A DNA stretch of 64,000 nucleotides, from NCBI GenBank assembly GCA_026874595.1, contig CM049315.1, positions 14,785,664 to 14,849,663 on the forward strand, in the 5' to 3' direction. Position 1 is the stretch's first letter, and the number at the start of each line of letters is the position of its first letter. Source of the DNA: Sipunculus nudus. Lineage: Eukaryota; Annelida; Sipuncula; Golfingiida; Sipunculidae. The notes beneath the pieces are model-generated. The model had not been told where the DNA came from. It was given only the letters and a program-made list of their open reading frames with translations, and did no database searches. The translations under genes and the position numbers were made by a program. Positions 10,192 through 22,789 of the stretch are shown piece by piece.

Positions 10192-11489
10192 GATATATGC
10201 CAGGGGTCTGATGGAACCTTGTTGAATTATTAAGAAAAGGTAGGCTTTATACTTATTATTGGTCCCTAGCCCGAACACCCACTACCCATCGTCGCCGACA
10301 GGTACCACTCTTCTGATGAGTAGGGTTTACACCGATGGATCATAATTATCATAGCCATGAATATTTATTGTAACATGAGGCACATAACGTGTTTTCATTA
10401 ACGTTTTATATGCAGGCTTATTATTATAGTTACACGTTTATAATCCATGCAGTAAACATGCAGGTTAATGTGCTAATCTTTCAGTTTATATCCCGTTAAT
10501 CGGGCGAGTCATTTTGTTAAAACCACGCTGTAGGGGGAAATGTAGCGTCGGTATTGTAGTTCCTCCCATTGAGGAAGTGACGTCATTATTGGTCTGTCAA
10601 CAGGGATCCGGAATCATTTATTTCGCTTCCCCGCAGACAGGCGTTTTTTCGACGACTGTTAAACCCCGAGACGGTTCACTGTTTACGGTTGCTTAGCACC
10701 ACCCCGACCGCCCCTAAGGGTCAGTTTGTCAGACAGCTGAGGTTCACCTGTGTGGCTGCACGGCTCAGCGGGTTAATTAGGAGGCAGTTTGTCAGGTCAG
10801 CAGTAAGCATCCACTCACGGCTCTGTACTTGTTGTTTGTATTTTACATAAACATTACAATCGTGTCGTGAAAGTACATCTGATTTTAAGGTTAACTGCCT
10901 CACCTTTATTTCGCATATGTTTGTTCAAATGTTCCGAGAGCTAATTGAAAGTTTCTGCAGAAATTCATTCAGCTCTTTGGTCTGCAAGACGGTATTTCAC
11001 ACAACTAATACGTTGATCTCAATTATATTTAGTTATGTCGATGGAGGTTGATTTATTATGAACACTTGATGATTTCATAAACTTCACTTTAAACATTTAA
11101 GGGTATATTCTTTCCTGTTCAAGTGCCGTATGTGAAATTGTCATTCGTGGTACTATATCTTTGTATTGGAAACATGAGCCAAATAGAAAATATTTACAGA
11201 GCGTGTACCTCCGCCAACATTTGTATCCATATAGAGGCTTCCAATGACCGCTTGGCGACTGCATATATCTAGTTGATGTTTTATGTTTTATGTCATGATT
11301 TTAACGTACTGAAATTGTTTGCATCCAAAAATGTGGCTCATCAATATGACAAGTGGCCCAGGAGCCATGACGTCAAGCTGAATTTGATATATAGGCGATC
11401 CATATATTGAGTATTGATGTTATGATCCGGTGAACAAAATATTTGTATAGGAACCTTGGGCTGTAGGTGGAATGACTTCAAATCACATC
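10192..11489. other. Gene-free stretch with a CpG-richer patch
   Basis: The patch at about 10510-10760 includes a perfect TGACGTCA cAMP-response-type palindrome near 10577. It stays open for 60 codons on the plus strand without any recognisable motif. The rest is AT-rich; weak resemblance to the 150-bp satellite family may begin before 11490. Confidence 0.45.
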
Positions 11490-11778
11490 GACCTTGTTTA
11501 GGGGTACCAAGAAGATTTTACCAGGAACTCCCAGTAGATGCTTAATTTCTAAGTCCAACTTCAACGATTTCTGATGAACTGACTTACAGGGTTAAACATT
11601 CATGTTCCTTACTTAAGGTTTCCAAGTAGATTTTTATAGGTCTTTCCTGGATCCCAATGAAATAAGCAGTTTCGAGGTGCAACTGATACGAATTGTGCCC
11701 ATGTAACTTTTTAAGGGATAAATTCATGGTTTTTCCTTATCTCACATAATGCTGGTCACAGTGACCAAATTTCAAGAT
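11490..11778 (+). repeat. About 150-bp satellite family, left block
   Basis: Diverged tandem units marked by GTTTMGGNNTCCAAGNAGATTT, a CCTGGAT(C/G) word and ATTTGTGCCC. The same marks recur at 12.44-13.08 kb on this strand and at 62.86-63.72 kb on the other. The block ends with GGTCACAGTGACC (11754-11766), a perfect inverted repeat of the nuclear-receptor half-site with a 3-bp spacer. An LTR-like element interrupts the array immediately afterwards. Confidence 0.6.
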
Positions 11779-12440
11779 TGTTACAGATGTCTGTTTTATT
11801 GTGAGCTGTTGACATGTCTCTCTGTGTTGGGCTCAAGCCCTGGGCGTTGCTATGCTACAGCGTTCTTTGTTCTAGCTGGCCGGGTGCGGCCCACGTGTAA
11901 ACTCTACACAGCGTTCGGTTTAATTTGTGCCGTGTGAACCCTGAGAAACACATCGTTCCTTGTTCTAGTTTGTTCTTCGGGCGCGCGTGTACTGTGTATT
12001 ATGTTAGGTTCTTTAGATTGTTCGGGGAATGGAAAGTTCTCGGCTTGAGATGAAAGTTATAAATAAGGGGCTGAGTTTTAGAGCTGAGAGAGAGGAGAGA
12101 TATATTCCAGCGGACACAGAAGAGTGTAAGTCATTTTGTGGACCTTTTCCGACAATTGCGGCAGTTATAGCTTTTCTTCGAATTAGTAACGGATTTTATA
12201 TAGTCTTCAGTTTGCCTTTATAATCACTGTGACAGTGGTGGTATCCAGGTACTGTACACTTTATTTATATACTTGTATTGCTTCACTGTTGTACTGTTTT
12301 TATACCGGGTAATTGTATTGATTTAGTGTATTGTAATGTTAGGGTTGTTTTAAGAATAAATTATAATTATTTGTTAACAAAAAGCACTGACTTCTTTATT
12401 CATTCCTCTAGGCATTTCACGCTGCCTAGTGTTACAGAAT
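11779..12440 (+). mobile_element. Putative solo LTR, family 1 (copy A)
   Basis: It is alignable by eye over most of its length with 27750-28128 and with the complement of about 28770-29339. It starts TGTTACAG and ends CCTAGTGTTACA at 12436. A TATAAATA box at about 12057-12064 lies in the strongly conserved TTATAAATAAGGGGCTG, and AATAAA follows at about 12354, the order expected for U3-R-U5 of an LTR. Copies A and B share about 12 bp beyond the TTACA end (GAATCTTGATTT), so either the boundary is slightly further on or a scrap of internal sequence is retained. No internal coding region, primer-binding site or target duplication is visible. The short open frames inside have no protein motif. Confidence 0.55.
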
Positions 12441-13085
12441 CTTGATTTTTTTTATCTCCATGACAAAATTTATGCTCGTCACGACTACGTGATCTGTAGA
12501 TATAAGGTTCAGTAACACGATCCAAAGGAGACTTGCAAAGGACCTATATGAATGTTACATTTAGAAGACTCAAGTTTAGTTAGTACTCTGTCTCCGTGAT
12601 TAAAATCATGTTTTTTCTGCCAGTAGTTCGCAGAATATTGGTCACCATGGCCAAAGTTTAGGTTTCCAAGGAAGTCTACCCACAACCTCCCTGGATGTTG
12701 TGTTAGAAGATTCCAGGACTCATGGATACAATTTGTGCCCTGACTGTTTTGGTGCGCACAATATCATGTTTTTGGCTCATGATAAATACTTGCAGAATTT
12801 AGGTCACATATTTAGGGTTTCCGAAGATATTTCCACAGGACCTGCATGGGTCTTAGAAGACCGTAGGGCTAACGGGTATGATTTACGCCTTGACTGACTG
12901 TCTAGAAGCTCAAAATTGTACTTGTGACCTGTAAATCGCAGGGTATAGGTCACCATCAACTCATTTTTATTCTCAAAGACATTTACTAGGGCCTCCCTGG
13001 ATTTACAGTAAGAATTTACACTGTCAAACGGTAATGATTTGTGCCCTATTAACGGCTGGAGAACGAAGGACAAAGGGAGATCACT
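12441..13085 (+). repeat. About 150-bp satellite family, right block
   Basis: Three to four diverged units continue the array interrupted by the LTR-like element. Recurrent words are CGCAGAATNTNGGTCAC, TTAGGTTTCC(A/G)A, CCTCCCTGGAT, GGATACAATTTGTGCCCTGACTG and ATGTTTTTGGCTCA. At 12640 GGTCACCATGGCC is one base from the GGTCAnnnTGACC palindrome. The family is the reverse complement of the block at 62.86-63.72 kb. Confidence 0.7.
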
Positions 13086-13976
13086 ATAGCTCAGATGACT
13101 CACAGTCAGCTGAGCTAAAAACTTGCTGCGGGAAAGAATGCAGTCAAGTGACGAAATAATGCCCTCCTTTTGTATGTGTTTAATGTATATTTAAGTGGTC
13201 AGGGCAATAACCACGAATATTGTCACAGTTTCTACTGTGAACGTTTAGGCTATATTGTGAGTATAAATGCCGATATTTCTACAGTAATATTTACACGAGC
13301 ACTTTTTTGTATATTTATCTGTTATTTCCTAAAGGTTGTGGTGTATCTTTATAACATATTCTCTCTTTGGTGCTTGTTTAGAGTAAAAAGTCATTCCGTT
13401 ATCTTTAAAATAGCACTCTCTCGGATGCATATCAGAATTACCACACATAATTGTTAGTGGAGCGATTAGACTGGCACTCAGCGCCATTATCATCCAAATA
13501 TATGGACTAGCAAACACCAGCCATTTTATTTATTACAATTGGTGTCAGCTGCAGTCCTTTGCCTTCCATTTCGACACTTGACCTTGCGATAGACTGACTG
13601 CGCTATCACTGTAGATTAACACCTTCACTTCCGTTCACTTTGTTTGCGGCAAGACTTCTATGATCGGAGAGGCATTGACAGGACAGGGCGGGGAGTTGCC
13701 TGTAAAAACCAATTCACTTAATGCTTCCTTCTTTCGCAGAAACAATCCTTAGATTAACAGGTGACCTATCCGCCTATTTTTGTGTATTAAGAATATTATC
13801 TTTTTTTTTTTTGGTGGGGGGGGGGGGGGGAGTCGAAGACCAATTAATTCATGCAAACATGTCAGCTCGAAAGCACTGCGCGCCCACATACCTCCACCAA
13901 TATTATGGATCATCAGACCCAAAATATCATCTACTGTAGCAAGGGATACGTGAGCGTAGAACAAATATATAAATCA
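13086..13976. other. Gene-free stretch with a T/G homopolymer tract
   Basis: Contains a poly-T run followed by a poly-G run at about 13800-13831. The remaining sequence is AT-rich without recognisable features. Confidence 0.55.
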
Positions 13977-14379
13977 AAGACTACCGAAATGTGTGTCACG
14001 GTTTGCCAACTTAATGATCGCATGATTATAGGTCAGGTCAGCCCGCAATAACAAATGTGGCGAAAAAAGTTACCACATATATGCAGGTTGGGAGAATCAT
14101 TTAACCCAATCGTTAACATACACTTTAAGTTTTCCCTTTAACGAGTGAATGGCGACGGTTTCGAAATCGAGAAGGACAAACTAATTGCCCTATGTAAGAC
14201 TACCGAAATGTGTGTCACGGTTTGCCAACTTAATGATCGCATGATTATAGGTCAGGTCAGCCCGCAATAACAAATATGGCGAAAAAAGTTACCACAAACA
14301 TGCAGGTTGGGAGAATCATTTACCCAATCGTTAACATACAGTTTAAGTTTTCCCTTTAACGAGTGAATGGCGACGGTTT
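13977..14379 (+). repeat. 185-bp segment tandemly duplicated
   Basis: Copy 1 spans 13977-14161 and copy 2 spans 14196-14379, separated by 34 bp. They differ at only a handful of positions, for example CACATATATGC versus CACAAACATGC. Both run from AAGACTACCGAAATG to GGCGACGGTTT, so the duplication is recent. The short open frame that spans copy 1 has no motif. Confidence 0.95.
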
Positions 14380-14557
14380 AGCAATCTCTAAAACTACACG
14401 GAATGTTCCTTTTGGATTTTTTATTCTCAAACCTGTAGCAGCTTTAGCAAAGTTGTAGACAAACAGAGAAAACAATGGCGGCAAAAAAGTTAACCGTTAT
14501 AGCGAAGATGAAACAAAATGAACAAAATGGTCGTATGACAACTTAGATACCCAGACA

Positions 14558-14578
14558 CCCCCCCCCCCCCCCCCCCCC
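14558..14578. repeat. Poly-C tract (21 C)
   Basis: Uninterrupted C run between two otherwise unremarkable segments. Confidence 0.9.
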
Positions 14579-14699
14579 AGCCCATGGTGCTGTATGTTTT
14601 AGTGAAAGAGTTTCAACTGTTTAGTTGCTTGACAAAACCTGGCCTTAACCTGTGTCAGAATGGTATACAAATCTTTGAAGTTTTAATATTTTATGGTGA

Positions 14700-14870
14700 C
14701 CCATGCAAGCTCCATAATTTACCGAATTGTCCCATGGATTTTCCCCCAAATCTCGACCGACAAAATTTTATAAAAATCCGTTTACAACTTTTCGCGTTAT
14801 GTTTCTAACAGACAAACGACCAATGAATCTAACTGAACACACAACACCTTTCTAGCGGAGGAATACGACG
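14700..14870 (+). repeat. Dispersed repeat tail (copy 1)
   Basis: The 3' part, from about 14771, shares AAAATCCGTT, a GTTAT-like word, TAACAGACAAAC and GCGGAGGA with 23045-23145. An ending rich in AACAGACAGACAAAC followed by GGCGGAGG is, in my recollection, common in invertebrate dispersed repeats. The upstream parts of the two copies do not align by eye, so only the tail is supported. Confidence 0.4.
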
Positions 14871-15779
14871 CAGAAGAGGCGTACTACACGTAATCATGGA
14901 AATAGATCAGATTGAGTGATATCTTTGAGTGATACCTTTCCACTTCTGCTCCTATGCAACCCACCATCTTAGGAATGTTTTTTTTTTGTTTTGAAACATT
15001 TGCGCATGTACCGTGTTTACGGACAGCTTCTAGATAAACCAGCTCATATATTTAACAGAGGCGTTATTAGAACTTTTCTTTTCAGGAATTACTTACAGTT
15101 CATTCATGTTTTCACAGGGCAAGCCGGAAAACACATGGATTTGACAGGAAAGGTATGTGAATGACTGGCTTTAAGTGAACCAATGACAAGGTAGAACATG
15201 ATCAGCAGTCCCAAAGTAAGCAAAAAAATGCATAATATTTTCTTTTTAATCTCTGTTCATTTTGTAATTTTAATTTTTTATATACAAATCAATCCCAGTG
15301 TCTTAATGGTTACCGCGTATACATTGGATATTGTCAACTCCACGTTCAAATCATACCAGCACCTGATTCAGAATTTTAAAATGAGGGGACTGCATAAGGG
15401 AGCATTTGACCCCCTTTCCTGGCCGTCCTTTGGTCTACACACCCCAAACAGATAACTGTTTTTGACATGTAAATAGTTGAGGACTATGACAGAGTACAAA
15501 CATGTGGAACATTGATCAAATTCCTGTTTTCTAAAAGTTACCTCTGCTTGATATGAAACCTAATTCCTGTGATACTTCTGAAATAAAACACAAAAACCGT
15601 CCACTTTTAATTGGTGGTAACCGCCTGCATTTATAATGCTAGCTTAACTTAGAATGCACATATGCAGGATTGTTTTGTGGCTTTGGACTATGTGACATGT
15701 AGGGCAGTAGCACACACTTATTCACATTCTATATCATGGTGTTAACCAGGCCCCGTGACAAGTGCATTGGCTCGGCCGA
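14871..15779. other. AT-rich gene-free stretch
   Basis: No gene or repeat recognised; the open frames are short and lack motifs. Confidence 0.55.
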
Positions 15780-15958
15780 ACAACTGAGGATCCGCGGTGG
15801 CGCACTCGTTTCTGATTTACACGGCCATGGAGCACGGCCTTCCCATCATATTGGGTCGGGGCGAACCGTGTAAAATCTCATTGCTCCTCGTTGGAGAGTC
15901 AAACTTACGATCCTCTGGCTTTGAGTCCTGTGCTCTACCGTTAGAGCGCACCATGGAA
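15780..15958 (-). repeat. tRNA-derived SINE-like element
   Basis: Read on the minus strand from 15958, the sequence contains a D-arm-like GCTCTAACGGTAGAGC (perfect 4-bp stem, TAACGGTA loop) and then a T-arm/B-box-like GTTTGACTCTCC about 40 bases later. These are Pol III box A and box B positions in a degenerate tRNA-like head. The body downstream on that strand has an 11-bp inverted repeat (15814-15824 with 15866-15877, one bulge). The anticodon stem is broken and the acceptor stem cannot be formed, so this is not a functional tRNA. SINE status is inference from the layout; no second copy lies in the window. Confidence 0.45.
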
Positions 15959-18473
15959 GATGAAATAACCTTATTTCTAAACCAAAACCTTATTTAACTC
16001 CCCTGTCATAAAAGGATATCGTTTCCATAGCAATAATAAATAAATGTTCACTTAGGTAAAAATGAGATGTCTACATGTTGAATTATGCATAAAACTTTGC
16101 GAACGAAGATGTTACTGTTCAGTGGTAAATGAAATTTAGGTTCGAACAGCACACTAACGTAACTGTCAAACCGTATGTTCGAGAAGAATTTCACATATTT
16201 CTGATGTTAATTAGACTGACCTACCTGGTTATGGTACAAGCCTCATGTGTACGAAGTAGTCAAATGGCGAGTGATTTTCCTGGTGAAGGGTACATCCTTC
16301 ACCAACCATCAAGGCGGATTAATGTGAAGGCGGTTGGTTGGGGCGTCACTCTGGTAACGCGCACACTGACACAGACAGATGGCGGATGCTGGCACGCCTC
16401 TGATGAGAGGTGACTAAATGGCTTACAATCACTTCTGACTCGCAGGTCATCTGTGGCACTGATCTTAAGTGCCGCTGTATTATTTTACATGTAATTGCTG
16501 CAGTGCTTAATATGTTTTGTATTACTCCACGGAATTTCATGCATTGTGCCGACTGATTTTACTTATTTATATGTACACTGAAAAAGAATTATGAGGGCTA
16601 CTACAGGAAGCTAACCTGGATGTTGGATCGATATACCAATTCATTTGATAATTGAATTAAAAGAGAAAAAAAATAATATGTTATGATATATCTTGATAGC
16701 AGTGGGGTTTGGTCATATCCCAAAAGGAAAGAACGGCTGCAGTTTTGGACCCGAGTCCTACAAGTCATTCTTTGCCATTCTATTCTGGCTACACCACGTG
16801 TCGTATGCCACAGAAAGCAGGAATAAGCGTATCGACTTCTAATATTACATAATGTTATGGGGTTCATAAAATAAATCATGTACATTTTTTAATACCAACT
16901 CTAGGTCGGTAATGTTTTCTCACGTATCTTCACGTGTATTTGTTTTTGTCAACAGTATTACTATTACTGAACCGATTGCAGGTGGAGCTCGACATGAATA
17001 TTAAGTATTTAAAAAAAGTTTCTTGTTAAGACAGTGAAGGGAGGGGAGGGCAATGTACAGATGTACAGACAGCAGTCTCTATCCACCGATTCATGACGAA
17101 GAGGACAAAGCACCGCTTCCCCCCCCCCCCCCCAAAAAAATTATAATTTCTTAACCATTGTCATTATAGTATGTTGAATATATTTTGGATATGCGAAATT
17201 ATTTTTGCTCCAGTTTCAATAACTTTTTTATTATAACCATCCTATGATTTGCATGCTGACATGTATGGTTTAATGCGACAAATGACACATAGCACCTGTT
17301 CAATTTTCTTGATATGAAAATTTATTTTTTTAAAAAGACATTTTAAACTATGAAGACTTTAGAAACAATATCACAATCGTTCTAATGAGAATTTAGGACT
17401 TCCCTGTGGCGTTGCCATTAAATTTAGTAATGATCCGGATAAAAAGTCAGTACGGTTGCTTTCATGATGACATATTTACTCTGAATGTCAATGTCGTTCC
17501 TTGTATGATATAAACGTTAAAAAATACCACAAATAAACAGAAAAAAAATACTGACGGGTCTTTAAAACAGTTTTTTATCGTATCATGAAATATATCAGGA
17601 GAACAAGGTAACGCAAACATTTATGTAAACAATTAAAACATGGCTCTGCATTCTGTTAGTCGTGAAAAGGGTTCGCATAAACAACACACTCAAGTAAATT
17701 AACAGACATCAAGCAAGGACTGGTAAAGTATACGCTATGCATCTCTACACTACTAAACTTAAGTTATTGAATCCAAACGAAAGGTTAATAAAGAGAACAA
17801 AAAGGGAAACTTTATCATTCAACCTGCCACTAGTAAATCTGGGTTTTTTTCTCATCTGCTTGTAAAACCAACCCAAGTATGCTCTCCACGGAGTTGGAAA
17901 CATCTGGTGTTTCTGGGGAATATCATTTCTACTCTCTGATGAGGGACTTCGCAAGCCCAGGCACGTGGAGTAATTTTATACCTCCTTTGTTGAAGAGCTC
18001 CACTGTGGGAAAACGCGATCCTGCGCCCCCCCCCCGTCGGTGCGCGGCTGAAAGCACTTCACGTCCCCGGTTTATGTTTGTTGTGATCCAATTAGTAAAG
18101 ATAAAGAGAAATAAATGAGGCATGTACATTGTGCTGGATTCCTTTTAACTTAATCCATTGCAGATGCTCGGAAAAGGTCTGTGTATAGAAAATATGAATT
18201 CTTGCAGACAAGAGTTTCCACGCTTCAGTATAAATAATGAATGAGATATAGTTGTCAGGACAAACTGCCATACAATACCCAACTTCTTTTTTCCTTTACA
18301 TCTCTGGATAGTGAATGTGGCCAGTCTTTCAGTAGATCACACATAACTTGGATCTAAGACAAAGTTACACGCAGCAAGTCATCAATTTTCTCTCGTGTTC
18401 TTCATTGGAAACTCTTTTTCAGTAGATGACTTCAATTGGCATTTGAAATTTTACATTATCCCTTTAATGAGTT

Positions 18474-18481
<8 letters not shown>
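15959..18481. other. Gene-free stretch
   Basis: Contains a poly-C/poly-A junction at about 17119-17140 and an 8-C run near 18005. The GC-richer patch at 16220-16420 has no recognisable coding motif. Confidence 0.55.

Positions 18482-18536
<55 letters not shown>
18482..18536. repeat. AT dinucleotide microsatellite
   Basis: About 27 AT units. Confidence 0.95.
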
Positions 18537-18539
<3 letters not shown>

Positions 18540-19753
18540 ATGACATAATTACTTAGAATAACAAGAAATTAAAGTTTAAAGGCATAAGTTTGATACATGT
18601 ACAGCACTTTAAAAAGGAGTTTTAAAATAACCCCATAATTTAAAAGCAGTTTGAAATATATCCTAAATATCTGAATGAGTATGAGTTTTTTTTTGAGTAA
18701 CAATGTATTTTGTACACCATTTCTTGTAATAAATATACCTATACTTGTTCGGGGATTTTCCATATTATAACAGCCTTAGACACATCACAAAGAGCTATTT
18801 TTATCCTTTAGCGGCAGTTCAAAATGAACGTTTTTATGTCACGCTAACTTTCATAATAAAAAGCAGACCCAAGCAGTCTAAAGGACCTGTTTCTTTTTTC
18901 CATAAAGTGACCTTAAGGCGGTTTTCACTGGGATCCTGAAAGGGTCTCACCGGATGACAGATTTGACAAGTACTTTGCTCTGATGCTTTCATCTGGAAGA
19001 GCGGTCCTAGAGCCCCACATTAAATAAATACTTACCGTGTCAGTCACCTGTTCCAGCTAATATTTGATCATAAAACAAGGCCCAACACCAAGCCTGGGGT
19101 GAAGCTGTCTCTCACACACACGACCGGACACTTTCACCGTCTAAGAGCGGCGGACTCTTTCATTTTATAACATGATGGCCCATAATAAAAAAGTCTATGT
19201 AGATTTTCCCACTTCTCTGCTCTCTCTCTGTGATTTTAAGAAGAGTCATTAATTGTGCCCTTTAGCGATACTTTTTTCTTCCATAAAAAACTTGTCAGCT
19301 GAAACATTTGGGCAAAAGGGAGCCGTGTTATATATGTCACCTAACCACCAATTATATTTCGCTGACCAGATGAATCCGATAGCACTGGTGGTCGGTGTGG
19401 TTCCTTAACAGACGTTCACAATTTCTGGCCCTATCTGGGTCCGAATTCTGTGGTAATGGGGATTATAAACTTCCCTTAATATATATATTTATTAAATTTA
19501 ACGGAAGGTTACCCAAAAATGTTTTTGAATAAAAATAACGCTTTTATTCGAATTAAAGTATGAAACTAGTACATGTAGTAATTTAATTTATTCTTGTGTG
19601 TCTTAACTGTTAAACTTAATGATGATGAGGGTAAGTGACAATCTGTTGCTAGCCGAGCTTTAATACTGGAACATGAGGTAGCAGTACCATTAATGTGAGA
19701 AAAAATACAAAAGATTAGACTATTCCGTATTTCAATTGTGCTCCCCATTATCT
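18537..19753. other. Gene-free stretch
   Basis: AT-rich; short open frames without motifs. No repeat family recognised. Confidence 0.55.
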
Positions 19754-19988
19754 GGGGAGCGTGGTTGCGTATTGGTGAGTGCGCTGGACCCGAGACCGCA
19801 AGGTTGTGGGTTCGCGTCCCGATCTGACCGCTTCCGCGCTAAGACTCTTGGAAAAGTCTTTACAACAAGGGTGATTTCTCAATGTAGGAGCGAATGACTT
19901 CGGGTCATTAACACCCATTAGACCAGGAAGCCAAAGTGTGATGTTGGATGAGACGTCGGCTCCGACATCAGACTCCCTATCTTTAATT
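19754..19988 (+). repeat. tRNA-derived SINE-like element
   Basis: The head reads TGGTTGCGTATTGG (box A-like, 19762-19775) and GGTTCGCGTCC (box B-like, 19809-19819) with tRNA-like spacing, followed by a non-tRNA body containing CTTGGAAAAGTCTTTACAAC and a CATTAACACCCATTAGACC segment. It ends by running into a duplicated T-rich unit that could be the SINE tail. A head with both Pol III boxes plus an unrelated body is the standard tRNA-SINE layout. No second copy is present here. Confidence 0.55.
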
Positions 19989-20072
19989 TTACCTTTTTTA
20001 TAATGGTAACAAAACTGTTGTAGGAAAAACTACCTTTTTTTATAATGGTTACAAAACTGTTGTAGGAAAAAC
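19989..20072. repeat. 42-bp tandem duplication
   Basis: Two copies of a unit beginning with ACCTTTTTTATAATGGT and ending with TTGTAGGAAAAACT, with only one or two differences. It lies at the 3' end of the SINE-like element. Confidence 0.9.
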
Positions 20073-20244
20073 TAATTGAAACGAACAAAGTTAATGTATA
20101 AGAGTACACATGTTCAGTTTTATGCTTGTCATGGGTGTATGGTACTTTATTTAAAAATACTACATAACTATACATCATCCAGCACATAACAGCAATTACT
20201 TCGTGAGGGATTGAATAAAGCACAAGTTAATAGTAACTAAGACC

Positions 20245-20247
<3 letters not shown>

Positions 20248-20286
<39 letters not shown>

Positions 20287-20412
20287 CTATTGTCAGTGTT
20301 CTCATGCATGTACAATGTATTTAGTCATTCATCATTTAAGTGTAAAAAGTAATAATATTTATAATAATAATATTAATAAGAATAATATTAATAATAATAT
20401 TAGTAATAACAA
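20248..20412. repeat. AT microsatellite and AAT-rich tract
   Basis: A pure AT repeat at about 20248-20285 and, after 65 unrelated bases, irregular AAT/ATT trinucleotide repeats at about 20351-20412. Confidence 0.9.
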
Positions 20413-22789
20413 TTATAGGTACAGTTATGGCTAGCTCTTGCAAAGAGCCCGGGGTTGGAAGGGGGGGATGGCAATGGCCCATACGATTCACTAAGTCCCC
20501 AGGGGCGTAGCACCCAGGAAACAGCTTGTCACGACCACGAAACGTTTTAATGACATCATTTCACCCAACTTCAATGACGTTAACGTTACCATGACGGAGA
20601 TACCCCGTCAGTAACTCAGTACAGACCATTAGCATTAAAGCTACCTTTTTTGTCCGCTGGATATCTCAAAATGCCCTCAATTATTTGACTGATATTTTGG
20701 GAGAGAGTGGGCCACAGATGAAACAAAGAATTATTAAATTTTGACGCTAATCAGAGTATATTTTAAGATGATGCACAGGAAAAAACAACAAGCAAAAAAG
20801 GAAACAATGTGGATGGGTCCGGATCCGGTTCCGGATTTTAATTGCATCGATCCGTTCCAAACTTAATTTTCCCCTCTTTTTGCCAATGGCCCATCCTTCG
20901 GTAAATTTTTACGCAATGTTCTGTGAACTTTCGCAGGTATCGTTCGGACACACAAACACACACACGCAAACACCGCCAATCACACAACCACCTGCTACCT
21001 TCGCTGGCGAAGGAAGTAAAAATAGCATTCTGTGAACATGTTGGAAGCGCGAATACAATTAATCCATTACATATGTAACTAGCTGACAAACACGATATAC
21101 CGGGGTTGGGGATGTATTAACTGAGATGTGGATGGTGGTTCATTTTTTATTCTTAAAGTTAGAAGAAAATATAGGTTTTCAGTGGGATACTGTCTAAATA
21201 AGATATGTACAAATATTTTTAACATTTATTTTGTAGCGCTGTGCTCGTGGCAAAAGAAATCATACCCCGGCGTGTTTACCATGAAGACCTGGTTAGCTAG
21301 TGATGATGTTTACATTGCGAACCGGAATGCGAGGCGGGGGCATTCAGGTTTCCGATGATATTTTACTGGTTTCTATTGTTGGACGTATAAAGAATAGGTT
21401 GATGTGAGGAACACATGAAAGAATAATTAAATGTACGTTCAAGGAAACTGTTCCTGAAGAAAGAAACTGAAATATTCATACCTTGTAAGTATCAGAAGCG
21501 GACCCAATGGGACTCCATGCAGAGGGATCGTGTCCAATTTTCAGCCGCCGCATCCGTTCTTTTCATTCTATCAGACCAATTTTGAGGCCTGTAATCCCCG
21601 CCACCACCCCACCGCACCCCTCCCCTGTTCCTGAAATTGGGACCTTGAATTAGGTTTTGTCATTAATCCTCCTGGGTTGAACCCTTCATTTTTTTAAAGC
21701 TAGAAACATGTTTTTTTAACTTTTACTGACCACGCACGTGGGTGAGAGCTTGGGTCCATTGAAAAGCTAGACATGCTCAAATCCCTGAAAAGCAAGCCTT
21801 ATTCATATGAACAATAGCCCTTAATCGTGTGGTTGAATGACCATGGTGCACGCATTTAATTCCGGTCTTTGCCGAAGGCAGTTCGGCTGTGCTCGGTCTA
21901 ACCACAGCGCAAATCAGAAAAAGCGGAAAAATCACTCAAAATGATGTGTACATTAAAAATTATTTATTTTCATATCGCCTATGTGACTGCGGGGATAATA
22001 ACCTTTAAAATGATGTATGGCACTATATTGTACACAACGCGGTTTTAGAGAACATTGCGAACAATCGTGAACCGAATTCCTTTTATAAGTAGGCCTACTA
22101 GATGCAAATCTTAATATAAAACCACAACCTTTAAAACTGGGACAAAATACAAATGGCTCAAATATCTTACTGCGAGTTGGCTCCAGGAAGCCCCACGTAA
22201 AAGAGACATCTGTTTTCTCCCCACAGTCAGAGTCATATTTCAGTTCTTCAACACAGACGCGCCAGTCATCAAGTAAATGTCAGTTAATGTATTAAAGCAC
22301 ACAAAAAGAAAGTAAAATAACGTTACAGTCCATGGTGGAACTGAATTGTCGTCAGATATCCACTGGCGACAGTCTGCAGCTTTCTTTTGTTTTCTTCAGC
22401 CGCGCCGCGCGGTGTACTGTATGAGAATCCGGATGTATCAATATTAATTTTATTTTTGTGGGAAACGCCAGGTGATGTATGAATAAATACATCAAAGCAA
22501 GAAGACAAAGAAATCACATGTCAAAATCACAATACTATAACAGAAGGCTGTAAATTTCTTCATTTCGGTGAGGCAAGTAGAGCACATATAACAGCTCACC
22601 TACTCCAAGGTTTGATCACATCTTTTTCAGCACAAAAACAAGGGCAATTCTTAATACGAATGAGTAGCTCTTGCTATCCGCCAGGCAATAACCAATGCCT
22701 TTTTCTGAATAGAAAAAAAATCCTTTTCCCTAAAAACATATGTCGACCATGGTTTTCCCTAAATTAAATGTTTTGCTCCTTTGGTTTTG
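20413..22789. other. Gene-free stretch
   Basis: At 20500 the sequence CAGGGGCGTAGCAC resembles a hAT-type terminal repeat, but I find no matching partner, so it is not called as an element. Several short open frames have no motif. Confidence 0.5.

Noticed and set aside
20500-20520. hAT-type terminal repeat CAGGGGCGTAGCAC
   Set aside because: No matching inverted partner found within a reasonable distance.
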